The notes under the pieces are model-generated. The model searched no databases, had not been told where the DNA came from, and worked only from the letters and a program-made list of their open reading frames with translations. Positions 8,547 through 18,762 of a stretch of 64,000 bases of DNA are shown piece after piece. Position numbers and translations under genes: made by a program. Origin of the DNA: Heliomarina baculiformis (lineage in GTDB: Bacteria; Pseudomonadota; Alphaproteobacteria; Rhodobacterales; Rhodobacteraceae); NCBI RefSeq assembly GCF_019966545.1, contig NZ_JAIMIC010000014.1, forward strand, positions 1 to 64,000, read 5' to 3'. Position 1 is the stretch's first letter. Every line of letters starts with the position of its first letter.

Positions 8547-10364
8547 ATGGACGATCAGAACAAGAATCTAATCCTCGCAACTGTACTTTCCGGGCTGGTG
8601 ATCCTGGTCTGGCTGTTTTTGTTCCCACCTGAACCGCCGCAGCAGATCCCGAGCGAGACGGAGACCAGCCAGACCGCCGAGACCGGATCGACCGCAAGCG
8701 TTCCCGCCACCGCCACGACCGAGCAGGGCACGACGGCGATCGTGGGCGAGACTGAGCAGGCCGTTGCGAACGCCCCGCGCATCGCCATCGACACGCCACG
8801 TCTGCGCGGCAGCATCTCTCTGATCGGGGGGCGCATCGACGAGCTGTTCCTCAAGGACTACCATGTCGAGGTCGACCCGGCCTCGCCCATCGTTCAGGTT
8901 CTGGCCCCCGCCGGCACACCCAACGCCTATTACGCGCTTTACGGCTGGGCACCCGGTGCCGGGTTGTCTCCGGACGACGTGCCTTCACCCAAGACTGAAT
9001 GGACCATCGAAAGCGGCGAGACACTGAGCACCGACAGCCCTGTCACGCTGCGCTGGTCCAACGATAACGGGCTGACCTTCCGACGCACCATCGAAGTCGA
9101 CGAAGATTTCATGTTCACTGTCACCCAGTCGGTCGAAAACGCCTCTGGCGGGACCGTCGGTCTTGCCCCCTATGGCGTGCTGGCCCGTCACGGTGAACCG
9201 GCGGACCTGAAGAAATTCTTCATCCTGCACGAAGGCATCGTTCGCATGTCCGACGGCACGCTCGAAGAAGTGACCTACAAGAATATCCCCGATTTCGAGA
9301 TGAACGCGAACGAAGGCGCGCGCGCCGAAGTCGAGCAGGTTGCCGAGAACGGCTGGATCGGGTTCACCGACCATTACTGGATGTCGACGCTGATCCCCGC
9401 CCCCGGCACCGCGTTCAAATCGGTCGCCAAATATGACGAGCGCCGCGATATCTACCAGACCGAGGCCGTGCTGCCGACGCAGACCGTGACCGATGGCGAC
9501 TCGGCGATTGTCACCACCCAGCTTTTCGCCGGTGCCAAGGAATGGGAAACCATCCGCAAGTACGAAAACCGCGGCGTTGTCGGTTTCATCGACAGCATCG
9601 ACTGGGGCTGGTTCTTTTTCCTGACCAAGCCGATCTTCTGGCTGCTGCACCATATCCATGAACTGATCGGCAACATGGGCTGGTCGATCATCGGCCTGAC
9701 ATTGATCATCAAGGCGGTCCTGTTCCCGCTGGCCTACAAGTCCTACGTCTCGATGGCGAAGATGAAGGAATTGCAGCCGCAGATGGAAAAGCTGAAGGAA
9801 AATGCGGGCGACGACCGGCAAAAGCTTCAGCAGGGCATGATGGAGCTTTACAAGAAGGAAAAGGTGAACCCGGCGGCGGGCTGTCTGCCCATCCTGCTGC
9901 AGATCCCGATCTTCTTCTCGCTCTACAAGGTGATCTTTGTCACCATCGAATTGCGCCACGAGCCCTTCTTTGGCCCGTTTCAGGATCTGTCCTCGCCTGA
10001 CCCGACCTCGATCTTCAACTTCTTTGGCCTGCTGCCCTGGGGTGCACCGGATCCCGGATCGATGATGGCGCTGATCTTTATCGGCATACTGCCGCTCTTG
10101 CTGGGGATCTCGATGTTCCTGCAGCAAAAGCTGAACCCGGCGCCGACCGATCCGACGCAGCAGATGATCTTTGCGTGGATGCCTTGGGTGTTCATGTTCA
10201 TGCTGGGCGGATTTGCGAGCGGGCTGGTGGTGTACTGGATCGCGAACAACACGATCACCTTTACCCAGCAGTACCTGATCATGCGCAGCCAGGGCTATAA
10301 GCCGGACGTTTTCGGCAACATCAAGTCGGGCTTCAAACGCAAACCCAAGGCGGAAAAGAAATGA
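8547..10364 (+). CDS. yidC: Membrane protein insertase YidC
   Basis: 605 residues. YidC inserts and folds inner-membrane proteins with or without SecYEG. It has an N-terminal membrane anchor (LILATVLSGLVILVWLFLF), a Thr/Ala-rich linker, a periplasmic domain (about 75-345), then the conserved insertase core: KPIFWLLHHIHEL, LIIKAVLFPLAYKSYVSMAKM, the coiled region around MEKLKENAG, NPAAGCLPILLQIPIFFSLYKV, and later membrane helices ending in WIANNTITFTQQYLI. The C-terminus is basic. The stop overlaps the MOSC gene start (ATGA). Confidence 0.98.
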   Translation: MDDQNKNLILATVLSGLVILVWLFLFPPEPPQQIPSETETSQTAETGSTASVPATATTEQGTTAIVGETEQAVANAPRIAIDTPRLRGSISLIGGRIDELFLKDYHVEVDPASPIVQVLAPAGTPNAYYALYGWAPGAGLSPDDVPSPKTEWTIESGETLSTDSPVTLRWSNDNGLTFRRTIEVDEDFMFTVTQSVENASGGTVGLAPYGVLARHGEPADLKKFFILHEGIVRMSDGTLEEVTYKNIPDFEMNANEGARAEVEQVAENGWIGFTDHYWMSTLIPAPGTAFKSVAKYDERRDIYQTEAVLPTQTVTDGDSAIVTTQLFAGAKEWETIRKYENRGVVGFIDSIDWGWFFFLTKPIFWLLHHIHELIGNMGWSIIGLTLIIKAVLFPLAYKSYVSMAKMKELQPQMEKLKENAGDDRQKLQQGMMELYKKEKVNPAAGCLPILLQIPIFFSLYKVIFVTIELRHEPFFGPFQDLSSPDPTSIFNFFGLLPWGAPDPGSMMALIFIGILPLLLGISMFLQQKLNPAPTDPTQQMIFAWMPWVFMFMLGGFASGLVVYWIANNTITFTQQYLIMRSQGYKPDVFGNIKSGFKRKPKAEKK

Positions 10365-11104
10365 CCGGAACTGTCACCTCGATCTGGCGACACCCGATCA
10401 AGAGTCACGGGCGCGAAGAGCTGAGCGAGGTGACATTGGCCGCCGGGATGACCATGCCCGGCGACCGGGTATGGGCCGTTGCCCACGAAAATTCCGAGGC
10501 CGACAATACAGCCTGGGCCCGCCCGCAAAGTTTCAGCATCGTGTCCCGCAATCCGGCGCTGATGGCAATTTCGGCGCAGCTGGACGACGCGAATAACAAG
10601 GTCACGCTGTTTCACCCCGAGCTGAGCGATCTGAATTTCGATCCTGACACAGAGGCGCAGGCCTTTCTTGACTGGGTTTCGCCGCTGGTGCCAGAGGGGC
10701 GCGCCGCACCGGCGCGGATCGTACGTGTCCCGGGACGCGGCATGACCGATACCAAGCTTGCCTCGGTGACCCTGTGCAACATGGCCTCGCACCGTGAGGT
10801 GGAAAAGCAGGTCGGTCACGAGCTTTCGATCCTGCGCTGGCGCGGTAATATCTGGTTCGATGGCATCGACGCGTGGGAAGAGCTTGCCTGGGTGGACCGG
10901 GATGTACGCATAGGTGAAGCGGTACTGCGGGTACATGAGCGGACCGAAAGATGCCCATCGACCAAATCGAACCCGGATACCGGCAAACACGATGTTGATA
11001 CGCTGGCCGCGCTGAACGCCTTTGGACATCAGGATTTCAGCGTGCGCGCCGAAGTCATTACCCCAGGTACGATCCGCCCGGGCGACCGGGTGGAGGTTAT
11101 CTGA
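10361..11104 (+). CDS. MOSC-domain protein
   Basis: 247 residues. It opens with the MOSC N-terminal beta-barrel element (IWRHPIKSHGREEL) and continues as a MOSC domain, with the conserved Cys in ERCPSTKSNPDTG. MOSC proteins (molybdenum cofactor sulfurase C-terminal type) handle sulfur in molybdenum enzymes; the exact partner here is unknown. The gene sits in an overlapping run yidC-MOSC-yihA, the common Rhodobacterales order, so translation is probably coupled. Confidence 0.88.
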   Translation: MTGTVTSIWRHPIKSHGREELSEVTLAAGMTMPGDRVWAVAHENSEADNTAWARPQSFSIVSRNPALMAISAQLDDANNKVTLFHPELSDLNFDPDTEAQAFLDWVSPLVPEGRAAPARIVRVPGRGMTDTKLASVTLCNMASHREVEKQVGHELSILRWRGNIWFDGIDAWEELAWVDRDVRIGEAVLRVHERTERCPSTKSNPDTGKHDVDTLAALNAFGHQDFSVRAEVITPGTIRPGDRVEVI

Positions 11105-11754
11105 TGCAACTGCCCTTTCCGCTGGCCGAAGCGCCCGACGATGCCACACTTGAACATGCCCGCAAGCTCTTTGCTGGGCAGTCGGAATTCGTCAAAGGCG
11201 TGGTCGCGATGTCAGGCCTGCCGCCTGCGGACCGGCTTGAGGTCTGCTTTGCCGGTCGCTCGAACGTCGGCAAATCCAGCCTGATCAACGCGCTGACCGG
11301 CACCAAGGCGCTGGCGCGTGCCTCGAACACGCCGGGACGGACGCAGGAGATCAACTTTTTCACCCAAGGGCCCGAACTCTATCTCGTTGACCTGCCGGGC
11401 TATGGCTATGCCAACGCGCCACTGGACAAGGTCGAGAAATGGCAGCGCCTGCTGAAACAGTATCTTTCGGGGCGTCCGACGCTGCGCCGTGCCTTTGTGC
11501 TGATCGACACGCGCCACGGGATCAAGGCCGTGGATCAGGAGATCCTTAAGCTGCTCGACAGCTCCGCGGTGACCTTTCAATGCGTGATGACCAAGGCCGA
11601 CAAGGTCAAGGACAAGGAACGCGACAAGGTTCTGTCTCAGGTCCGCGAGGCGCTATCCAAGCACCCTGCCGCCTACCCGGAGATTGTCATGACCTCGTCC
11701 GAAAAGGGCTGGGGCATCCCGACCTTGCGCTCGATCATCGCAACGCTCGAATAG
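11104..11754 (+). CDS. yihA: Ribosome biogenesis GTPase YihA/YsxC (EngB)
   Basis: 216 residues with G1 [17 protein letters not shown]2 around [16 protein letters not shown]3 DLPGYGYA and G4 MTKADK. This TRAFAC-class GTPase helps assemble the 50S subunit. Length fits. The start codon overlaps the MOSC stop. Confidence 0.96.
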   Translation: MQLPFPLAEAPDDATLEHARKLFAGQSEFVKGVVAMSGLPPADRLEVCFAGRSNVGKSSLINALTGTKALARASNTPGRTQEINFFTQGPELYLVDLPGYGYANAPLDKVEKWQRLLKQYLSGRPTLRRAFVLIDTRHGIKAVDQEILKLLDSSAVTFQCVMTKADKVKDKERDKVLSQVREALSKHPAAYPEIVMTSSEKGWGIPTLRSIIATLE

Positions 11755-11842
11755 CGCGTTCCGGCCCATTCCCGGCATCGCGCCCGACATGGGCCTTGCG
11801 CCGCATGCTGCCTTTTCGGATAACGCGACAAAGGGAGCTAAA

Positions 11843-12706
11843 ATGAGATCTCAGGATATGACCCGCGACTTGGGCAATACAGCCCGGACACTTAGCCAGG
11901 CCCTGCCCTATATGCAGCGCTATAACGACGCCACCGTGGTCATCAAGCTGGGTGGCCATGCCATGGGCAGCGACGAGGCGATGGACGAGTTCGCCCGCGA
12001 CGTGGTGCTGATGCGACAGGTCGGGGTCAATCCGGTGATCGTGCATGGCGGCGGCCCGATGATCAACAAGATGCTCGAGCGGCTTCAGATCAAGTCCGAG
12101 TTCAAGAACGGCAAGCGTGTGACCGATGCGGCGACCATGGAAGTGGTCGAGATGGTCCTGAGCGGTATCGTGAATTCGCAGATCGTGCAGGCCATCACCG
12201 AACAGGGTGGCCGGGCGGTTGGCGTTTCCGGCAAGGATGGCGGTCTGATCGTCTGCGACCACGAGGACCCGGAGCTTGGGTTGGTTGGCAAACCGACCGA
12301 AGTGAACCCGGCCCTGCTGCGCGATTTCGCCGAGAAAGAGATCATTCCGGTGATCGCGCCGCTGGGCATGGGGCGTAACGGCGAGACCTTCAACATCAAC
12401 GGCGACACCGCCGCCGGTGCGATTGCCGCCGCGCTCAAGGCGGACCGGCTGCTGCTGTTGACCGATGTGGCCGGTGTCAAGAATGCCGCCGGAGAGGTCA
12501 TGACCGAGCTCAAGGCCCACCACATCCGCGAAATGACCGAGGATGGCACGATTGCCGGTGGGATGATCCCCAAGACGGAAACCGCGCTGGACGCGATTGA
12601 CGGTGGTGTGCGCGCTGTTGTCATCCTTGACGGTCGTGCGCCCAATGCCTGCCTGCTCGAGTTGTTCACCGAGCACGGCGCCGGATCGCTGATCCGACCG
12701 GACTAA
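11843..12706 (+). CDS. argB: Acetylglutamate kinase
   Basis: 287 residues from the ATG at 11843, which follows AGGGAG. ArgB phosphorylates N-acetylglutamate in arginine biosynthesis. Seen: [58 protein letters not shown] and [14 protein letters not shown], all standard ArgB blocks including the catalytic Lys. The downstream GTG gene begins immediately after the stop. Confidence 0.97.
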   Translation: MRSQDMTRDLGNTARTLSQALPYMQRYNDATVVIKLGGHAMGSDEAMDEFARDVVLMRQVGVNPVIVHGGGPMINKMLERLQIKSEFKNGKRVTDAATMEVVEMVLSGIVNSQIVQAITEQGGRAVGVSGKDGGLIVCDHEDPELGLVGKPTEVNPALLRDFAEKEIIPVIAPLGMGRNGETFNINGDTAAGAIAAALKADRLLLLTDVAGVKNAAGEVMTELKAHHIREMTEDGTIAGGMIPKTETALDAIDGGVRAVVILDGRAPNACLLELFTEHGAGSLIRPD

Positions 12707-13354
12707 GTGAGCCGTCAGCCGGAATACGATGAGATTTCAGCTCTGGCCGAGGCGGCCGGGCTGATCGTGATGGGTGCGCTGGAAGAGGAGGGCCGCAGCC
12801 TGATCCTGCTTGGCGCCGGTCCGGGGTTCTGGGACGTGTTCAGCACGGCGCCCGAGGCAAAAGACGGCGGAGCGGATCCGGTGGATCGCTGGTCAGAGCG
12901 CGTTGTCGGCGAGCTTGCGGCCCGGCTGGACGCCGAAGCGATCTTTCCCTTTGGAGGTCCGCCCTATGCGCCGTTCATCCGCTGGGCGGTCGATTCCGGG
13001 CGCGCCTGGCAGAGCCCGGTGGGGATGCTTGTTCATGACCGGGTGGGGATGATGATTTCCTATCGTGGAGCGCTGCATCTGCCCTGTTCGATCCCCCTGC
13101 CCGCGCCGGTGTCCGACAACCCCTGCCTTTCCTGTGAATCACGTCCTTGTGTATCGGCCTGTCCCGTTGGCGCGCTGAGTGATATGCACGGATATCGTCT
13201 GGATGCCTGCCACGCCTATCTGGATACCAGGCCAGGGCGGCAATTCTGCATGACACGCGGCTGCGCCGTGCGGCTGGCTTGCCCGGTCAGCGCCGGGGCC
13301 GGACGCAAGGCGGCGCAATCCGCCCTTCATATGGAGGCTTTTCACCGCCGATGA
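12707..13354 (+). CDS. Ferredoxin-like 4Fe-4S protein, unknown role
   Basis: 215 residues from a GTG start directly abutting the argB stop. The C-terminal third carries a Cys pattern like a 4Fe-4S site (NPCLSCESRPCVSACPVGAL) plus further Cys in LDACHAYLD and GCAVRLACPVSAG, resembling the iron-sulfur half of epoxyqueuosine reductase-like proteins but without the corrinoid domain. The N-terminal half (about 1-120) has no motif I recognise. Function unknown. It is probably transcribed with argB and the following phosphatase (ATGA overlap). Confidence 0.72.
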   Translation: MSRQPEYDEISALAEAAGLIVMGALEEEGRSLILLGAGPGFWDVFSTAPEAKDGGADPVDRWSERVVGELAARLDAEAIFPFGGPPYAPFIRWAVDSGRAWQSPVGMLVHDRVGMMISYRGALHLPCSIPLPAPVSDNPCLSCESRPCVSACPVGALSDMHGYRLDACHAYLDTRPGRQFCMTRGCAVRLACPVSAGAGRKAAQSALHMEAFHRR

Positions 13355-13854
13355 CCAAGACCCTGATCCTGATGCGCCACGCCAAGTCAAGCTGGGCCAC
13401 ACCGGACATGGATGACCACAAGCGCCCGCTGAACGACCGTGGCGTGATCTCGGCCCGGCTGCTGGGCGACTGGCTGCGGGCGAACGACTACCTGCCGGAT
13501 GAAATCCTGTGTTCCTCGGCGGTGCGGACGCAGCAGACCTGTGACGGGCTGAACCTCGAAATCGCGCCGCGGGTGATGGACTCGCTATACCATGCCGGGA
13601 TCGAGACCATGCTGTCGTCTCTGCGCAAGGCCAAGGGCGATACGGTGCTGATGATCGGGCACAACCCGGGGATTGCCGGTTTTGCCGAAATGATCCTGTC
13701 AGATCCGGTGGATCACCCCCGGTTCGACGACTACCCCACCGGCGCGACGCTGGTTGCCGATTTCCCGGATGACTTCTGGGCCTCGGTGACCTTTGGCAGT
13801 GGCGAAGCGGTGGATTTCACCGTGCCGCGCGAGTTGATGGGCGAGACGGGCTGA
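13351..13854 (+). CDS. SixA-type histidine phosphatase
   Basis: 167 residues of the histidine phosphatase superfamily. The RHG-type motif LILMRHAKSSW holds the nucleophilic His near residue 9, CSSAVRTQQT follows, and the second catalytic His is in MIGHNPGIAG. This resembles SixA phosphohistidine phosphatases. The substrate may be a phosphohistidine on a phosphotransfer protein, but this is inferred. The start overlaps the preceding stop (ATGA). Confidence 0.88.
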   Translation: MTKTLILMRHAKSSWATPDMDDHKRPLNDRGVISARLLGDWLRANDYLPDEILCSSAVRTQQTCDGLNLEIAPRVMDSLYHAGIETMLSSLRKAKGDTVLMIGHNPGIAGFAEMILSDPVDHPRFDDYPTGATLVADFPDDFWASVTFGSGEAVDFTVPRELMGETG

Positions 13855-13863
13855 AGCGGCGGC

Positions 13864-13927
13864 CGGGGGCGCTGCCCCCGTCGGCCGATGGCCGACTCCC
13901 CCGGAGTATTTTCTGCAAGAGGAAAAG
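13864..13927 (+). repeat. GC-rich palindromic repeat unit, copy 1
   Basis: GGGGGC-GCT-GCCCCC, then GTCGGCC-GAT-GGCCGAC, then CCCCCGGAGTATTTT and an AAGAGGAAAAG tail. The same layout occurs inverted at 31264-31327. It lies just after the SixA-like gene and could act as a terminator or a REP-like element. Confidence 0.7.
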
Positions 13928-13977
13928 GGCGGCGCTTTGCGGGCGTTTGGGGTTGTGCGCCCGGGTGTGCGAAACGC

Positions 13978-14005
13978 AAAACGCCCCGACGCGGTGCCGG
14001 GGCGT
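13978..14005 (-). terminator. Terminator after the bzt operon
   Basis: ACGCCCCG (13981-13988) pairs with CGGGGCGT (13998-14005). On the minus strand it is followed by TTTTGCG. It ends the bztABCD transcript. Confidence 0.75.
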
Positions 14006-14027
14006 TAGGAGTTAGAGGGCTCAGAGC

Positions 14028-14819
14028 TCAGTGGCCGAGAATCTGGCTCAGGAAGAGCTGGGTCCGCGGACTTTGCGGGTTCTTGAAGAACTCTTCCGGT
14101 TCGTTCTGTTCGACGATCTGCCCTTGGTCCATGAAGATCACCCGGTTGGCGACCTGCCGTGCGAAGCCCATTTCATGGGTCACGCAGAGCATGGTCATGC
14201 CCTCTTCGGCGAGCTCGATCATCGTGTCGAGCACTTCCTTGATCATCTCCGGGTCGAGCGCGGAGGTGGGTTCGTCGAAGAGCATGATACGCGGGCGCAT
14301 GCAGAGCGAACGGGCGATCGCCACGCGCTGCTGCTGACCGCCCGAGAGCATGCCGGGGTATTTATGCGCCTGATCCGGGATCTTGACCTTTTCGAGGAAG
14401 TGCATCGCTGTCGCTTCCGCCTCTTTCCGGGGCGTCTTGCGCACCCAGATTGGGGCCAGCGTGCAGTTTTCGAGAATGGTCAGATGCGGGAAGAGGTTGA
14501 AGTGCTGGAAGCACATGCCCACCTCGGAGCGGATCTTGTCGATGTTCTTGAGATCCGAGGACAAGAGCGTACCATCGACCGTGATCGAGCCTTTCTGGTG
14601 TTCCTCGAGCGCGTTGATGCAACGGATGAGGGTCGATTTCCCCGAGCCCGAAGGCCCGCAGATCACGATGCGCTCGCCCCGGTAGACGGTCAGGTCGATG
14701 TCGCGCAGCACGTGGAAAGCCCCATACCACTTGTTCATCTTCTGGATCGAGATCGCGACCTCGTCGGAGACCTCCATCTTGGGGGTCTCGATTTTCTGGG
14801 TTTCAGCGGTGTCAGCCAT
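14028..14819 (-). CDS. bztD: Amino-acid ABC transporter ATPase (BztD/AapP type)
   Basis: 263 residues of the polar amino-acid (GlnQ-like) ABC ATPase family. Walker [11 protein letters not shown]-loop [11 protein letters not shown], signature [12 protein letters not shown], Walker [15 protein letters not shown] and H-loop CVTHEMGFA are all present. It energises import of glutamate, glutamine, aspartate and asparagine in the Bzt/Aap system. It is last in the operon bztA-B-C-D, 11 bases after bztC. Confidence 0.95.
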   Translation of the reverse strand: MADTAETQKIETPKMEVSDEVAISIQKMNKWYGAFHVLRDIDLTVYRGERIVICGPSGSGKSTLIRCINALEEHQKGSITVDGTLLSSDLKNIDKIRSEVGMCFQHFNLFPHLTILENCTLAPIWVRKTPRKEAEATAMHFLEKVKIPDQAHKYPGMLSGGQQQRVAIARSLCMRPRIMLFDEPTSALDPEMIKEVLDTMIELAEEGMTMLCVTHEMGFARQVANRVIFMDQGQIVEQNEPEEFFKNPQSPRTQLFLSQILGH

Positions 14820-14830
14820 GAGGGGACTCC

Positions 14831-16129
14831 TTAGCGATGATCTGTCGCGAGACGGCGTTCAAGCCACTGCGAATATTGAGAGATGCCGTAGCAGACGACG
14901 AAGAACAGCAGGGCTGCAAAGCCGAGGAGTTCCCAGTAGACGCCGTTCCATTCGGTCGAGGCGAGGATCGGGCCGCGTATCATGCCGACGAGGTCGAACA
15001 TGGAGATCACCGAGACCAGTGTCGTGTCCTTGAACAGGCCCACGGCGATGTTGACGATACCGGGGATCGAGATCTTGAGCGCCTGCGGCAGGATAATCAG
15101 CCGCATGGCCTGGGCATATTCCAGACCAAGACTGTCGGCCGCCTCGTACTGACCCTTGGGCAGGGCGGCGAGGCCACCCCGGATCACCTCGGCGATATAG
15201 GCGGAGGAAAACATGGTGATCATGATCACCACCCGGAGGAACAGGTCGACATTGGCTTCGGGCGGGAAGAAATAGGCCAGCATCACCGAGGCCACGAAGA
15301 GCAGCGTGATCAGCGGCACGCCGCGGATGAACTCGATGAAGATGACGCAGATTCCCTTGATCAGCGGCATCGAACTCTGCCGGCCCAGCGCGAGGGCGAT
15401 CCCGAGGGGGATCGACAGGGACACGCAGGTCACGCCCAGCATCAGGTTCAGCATGAAGCCGCCCAGATCGCGCGAAGGTACGGCCGCCAGCATCGGGTTG
15501 GCAGGAGCAAGCGCCTCCGTGATGAAACCGCCGATATACCAGACGATCAGCGCGGCGACGATGCCGCCGAAGAACCCGGTTGCAAAGCTTTGCGTAACGA
15601 AACGGCTGTAGACGAGATAGCCGCCGACCACGCCAAGGAGGGCCACGATGGGAACAAGGATGCTGCCGCCCCAGATCAGCCAGAAGGCGATGAACGGGTA
15701 GAGCGCGGTGAAGATCAGCAGCTTGCGCGGCAGATCGAAGAACAGCACCGGTGCTGCGGCGACGAAAAGCATTACCAGGGCCAGCGTTGGCCGCCAGTAC
15801 AGCTCGCTTGGATATTTGAACCCGAAGAGGAGCTGGTTCCAGCGTTCGGACAGCACCGAGAAACAGGCGCCTGTTTCGCCGGCCAGAACCTCGCGGCATT
15901 CCGACAGCGAGGAGGTGGTCCAGACACCACCCAGAATCCACGGCAAGGTTGCGGACAGGATAAGGTAGATGACGAACAGCGCGGCGATGGTCAGCAGCGC
16001 ATTGGCCCATGTGGCAAAGAGGTTTTCACGCAGCCATTTGACCGGGCCGGTTTCATTGGCCGGCGCGGGAGCGGCGGGAATTGCCGTGTCGCGGACGAAG
16101 GCAACGGACTGTGCATGTGTATCGGACAT
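14831..16129 (-). CDS. bztC: Amino-acid ABC transporter permease (BztC/AapM type)
   Basis: 432 residues, the long permease form typical of Bzt/Aap systems rather than the usual 220-residue type. It has several N-terminal membrane segments ([22 protein letters not shown] and others), then the binding-protein-dependent transport domain with the EAA loop around [22 protein letters not shown]. It pairs with BztB in the inner membrane. One base separates it from bztB. Confidence 0.95.
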   Translation of the reverse strand: MSDTHAQSVAFVRDTAIPAAPAPANETGPVKWLRENLFATWANALLTIAALFVIYLILSATLPWILGGVWTTSSLSECREVLAGETGACFSVLSERWNQLLFGFKYPSELYWRPTLALVMLFVAAAPVLFFDLPRKLLIFTALYPFIAFWLIWGGSILVPIVALLGVVGGYLVYSRFVTQSFATGFFGGIVAALIVWYIGGFITEALAPANPMLAAVPSRDLGGFMLNLMLGVTCVSLSIPLGIALALGRQSSMPLIKGICVIFIEFIRGVPLITLLFVASVMLAYFFPPEANVDLFLRVVIMITMFSSAYIAEVIRGGLAALPKGQYEAADSLGLEYAQAMRLIILPQALKISIPGIVNIAVGLFKDTTLVSVISMFDLVGMIRGPILASTEWNGVYWELLGFAALLFFVVCYGISQYSQWLERRLATDHR

Positions 16130-16130
16130 C

Positions 16131-17369
16131 TCAGCGCTCCTTCAGCTTAATGGTGTTGTTGTAAACGTTCATCCCTGCCGAGATCAGCAGCGAGATGACG
16201 AGGTAGAACAGCATCAGCAACAGCACGCATTCAATGGCGCGTCCGGTCTGGTTCAGGGTGATCCCGCCCAGCGTTGCCGTGATGTCGGCATAGCCCACCG
16301 CGATGGCGAGGGACGAGTTCTTGGTGATGTTGAGATATTGCGAGATCAGCGGCGGGATGATCACCCGAAGCGCCTGCGGCAGCACCACGAGGCTCATCAC
16401 GCGGCGCGGACGGATGCCAAGCGCCGAAGCGGCTTCGGTCTGACCTTTGGAGACCGACAGGATACCCGCGCGGACGTTTTCCGCGATGAAGGCGCCGGTA
16501 TAGATCGACAGCGCGAACCAGAGGGCGATCAGCGGACCACCGACCTTGAGGCCACCGCCAAAGTTGAAGCCTTTGAGGACGGGCACATCCCATGACAGCC
16601 CAAGCAGAAGGCAAAGCAGGATGATCGGCACGAACCAGATGGCGAGATTGATCCAGAGCGTCTTGGGTCGGACGCCGGTCTTTTCCTGAATGTTGTTCGC
16701 ACGATGCGTCACGGCGCGGGTCGCAAAGAAGGACCCGACCAGAACTGCGATCGCCAGCAGCCAGTTGAAGATACTGCCTTCCTCGCCGCCGATGCCGTGC
16801 GTGAAATAGGGTCCGGGCACATAAACGCCACGGTTGGTGAAAGCGAAAAGATTGAACAGCATCGAACTGTCGGGATCGTCGCCGCGGAAAGCGCTGGGGC
16901 TGGGCATGACCGCCGTCATGATCGTGAAGATGATGATGATCCAGATCAGTACCGGGATGTTCCGGAAGACCTCGACATAGACTGCCATCAGCTTGCGCAC
17001 GAGCCAGTTGTTGGAGAGGCGCAGCACACCGGCGAGGACGCCGAACACCGTCGCCGTCACACAGGCGAGGAAGGCGACCAGCAACGTGTTGAGAATGCCG
17101 ACCATGGCGGCACGGAAGTTGCTGGACTGGCTGTCATACTCGATCAGTGTCTGGTTGATGTCATAGCCTGCAGGGCTGCCCAGAAACTCGAACGAGATGT
17201 TCAGACCGGCTTCGCGCAGGTTGAAGGCGAGGTTGCGGTAGAGATAGGCCAATGCGAGTGCAAGCACGAGCGCCGCGATGACCTGCAGGGTCATCGACCG
17301 ATAGCGAGTATCGTACAAGAGCATAGATAGCCGGAATTCGCCCTTGGGAGGGTCAGTAATTGTCGTCAT
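16131..17369 (-). CDS. bztB: Amino-acid ABC transporter permease (BztB/AapQ type)
   Basis: 412 residues with an N-terminal membrane segment (LQVIAALVLALALAYLY), a second hydrophobic group near residues 90-160, and the C-terminal permease core with the EAA loop NVRAGILSVSKGQTEAASALGI. It forms the heterodimeric channel with BztC. It starts about 140 bases after bztA, across a hairpin that should lower its expression relative to the binding protein. Confidence 0.95.
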   Translation of the reverse strand: MTTITDPPKGEFRLSMLLYDTRYRSMTLQVIAALVLALALAYLYRNLAFNLREAGLNISFEFLGSPAGYDINQTLIEYDSQSSNFRAAMVGILNTLLVAFLACVTATVFGVLAGVLRLSNNWLVRKLMAVYVEVFRNIPVLIWIIIIFTIMTAVMPSPSAFRGDDPDSSMLFNLFAFTNRGVYVPGPYFTHGIGGEEGSIFNWLLAIAVLVGSFFATRAVTHRANNIQEKTGVRPKTLWINLAIWFVPIILLCLLLGLSWDVPVLKGFNFGGGLKVGGPLIALWFALSIYTGAFIAENVRAGILSVSKGQTEAASALGIRPRRVMSLVVLPQALRVIIPPLISQYLNITKNSSLAIAVGYADITATLGGITLNQTGRAIECVLLLMLFYLVISLLISAGMNVYNNTIKLKER

Positions 17370-17464
17370 GTGACGTCCCTGTCTGGCTCTGCGATCTTTT
17401 CTGCCGGCCAGGTATATCCCGGCTCAATGAAGATCGTGTTTTGTTTATCTTCTTGGTCTTATTG

Positions 17465-17496
17465 CGAAAAAGGCGCAGGTGTTATCCTGCGCCTTT
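17465..17496 (-). terminator. Intercistronic hairpin between bztA and bztB
   Basis: AAAGGCGCAGG (17469-17479) pairs perfectly with CCTGCGCCTTT (17486-17496), with a 6-base loop. On the minus strand it continues as TTTTTCG. It is a partial terminator or RNA stabiliser that raises binding-protein output over the membrane parts. Confidence 0.8.
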
Positions 17497-17508
17497 CCCG
17501 AAGAGTTC

Positions 17509-18525
17509 TTAGCGGAAGGGCGGCGAGTAGAGCAGGCCGCCATCGGTCCACTGAGCGTTCAGGCCGCGGGCCAGACCGATCGGAGTGGTTTCACCGATGT
17601 TCTTCGCGAAGATTTCGCCGTAGTTGCCGTTTGCCATGATCGCGCGCTTGGCCCATTCGAGGTCAAGGCCGAGCATCTCGCCAAGGGTACCCTCGGTGCC
17701 GAGCAGACGGTTGATTTCCGGGTTGTCGGTGCCGCTTGCCAGCTCACCGATGTTGGCCGAGGAAACACCGTATTCTTCAGCGGCGATCAGCGCGTTCAGG
17801 GTCCAGCGAACGATATCACCCCATTCGTTGTCGCCGTGGCGGACAAGCGGGCCGAGCGGCTCTTTGGAGATGATTTCCGGCAGCAGGACGTGCGCAGTCG
17901 GATCTTCGAAGGTGGCGCGGGTTGCGGCCAGACCGGATGCGTCCGTGGTGTAAACGTCGCAGGCACCGGCAAGGTACTGCTGCTGCGCTTCGGCGTTGGT
18001 TTCGATCGGAACCGGCTCGTAGCTGATGTTGTTGGCGCGGAAGAAGTCCGCGAGGTTCAGCTCGGTGGTGGTACCGGTCTGGATGCAAACGGTGGCGCCG
18101 TCGAGATCCTTGGCCGAGGACACGCCCAGCTCTTTCGGGATCATGAAGCCCTGACCGTCGTAGTAGTTCACGCCGACGAATTCGAACTTGAGGTCGACAT
18201 CGCGCGAGAAGGTCCAGGTGGTGTTACGCGCCAGCATGTCGATCTCGCCGGAAGCAAGAGCGGTGAAGCGTGTCTTGCCGGTGGTCGGAACGAATTCGAC
18301 GGCGGAAGCGTCACCCAGAACGGCAGCGGCGACGGCACGGCAGACGGCAACGTCAAAACCGTTCCACTCACCATTGGCGTCAGGCGCCGCAAAGCCAACG
18401 AGACCGGTCGTCACGCCGCAGTTCAGCTTACCGCGCGCCTTGACGTCTTCCAGCGTCGTTGCGGCCGCTGCACCTGCTGCCAGGCCGGCAACGGTTAGCG
18501 CGCCTAAGAATACGGATTTCTTCAT
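17509..18525 (-). CDS. bztA: Periplasmic amino-acid-binding protein (BztA/AapJ type)
   Basis: 338 residues. The signal peptide MKKSVFLGALTVAGLAAGAAA is followed by a class-3 solute-binding domain: RGKLNCGVTTGLVGFA, WNGFDVAVCRAVAAAV and EIDMLARNTTWTFSRD. It captures acidic and amide amino acids in the periplasm for BztBCD. It is first in the operon and followed by a hairpin before bztB. The ATG follows a GAGG ribosome site. Confidence 0.95.
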   Translation of the reverse strand: MKKSVFLGALTVAGLAAGAAAATTLEDVKARGKLNCGVTTGLVGFAAPDANGEWNGFDVAVCRAVAAAVLGDASAVEFVPTTGKTRFTALASGEIDMLARNTTWTFSRDVDLKFEFVGVNYYDGQGFMIPKELGVSSAKDLDGATVCIQTGTTTELNLADFFRANNISYEPVPIETNAEAQQQYLAGACDVYTTDASGLAATRATFEDPTAHVLLPEIISKEPLGPLVRHGDNEWGDIVRWTLNALIAAEEYGVSSANIGELASGTDNPEINRLLGTEGTLGEMLGLDLEWAKRAIMANGNYGEIFAKNIGETTPIGLARGLNAQWTDGGLLYSPPFR

Positions 18526-18600
18526 TTTTACCTCTTCCTGATTTTTCCGCCTCGTAGCGGGCGACTAGTTGGCATTTTATATGCCGAACGAAATATCTAA

Positions 18601-18628
18601 GGGCGTTCACTCCCCCCTTAGTGCGCCC
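18601..18628. promoter_or_regulatory. Inverted repeat upstream of bztA
   Basis: GGGCG (18601-18605) and CACT (18608-18611) mirror AGTG (18620-18623) and CGCCC (18624-18628), about 75-100 bases before the bztA start. It could be an operator or a small hairpin; no regulator can be named. Confidence 0.35.
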
Positions 18629-18762
18629 AAGTTTGGGCGGATTCATCAACAAACGTCAAGGGACTGATCAAACAAAACGATTTCACGAGCCCGGCAAAAT
18701 CACCTGTTTGTGCAGGAGTTACGGCCCCGATCACACCTGTCCTTACGTCACCCGCGCGTGGC

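Noticed and set aside
8985-10127. 380-codon open frame opposite yidC
   Set aside because: Composition is His/Arg/Asp-rich as expected for an antisense shadow; yidC itself is certain.
14837-16150. 437-codon plus-strand frame opposite bztC
   Set aside because: Antisense shadow; hydrophilic repeat-like translation (many His, Asp, Gln, Arg) with no motif.
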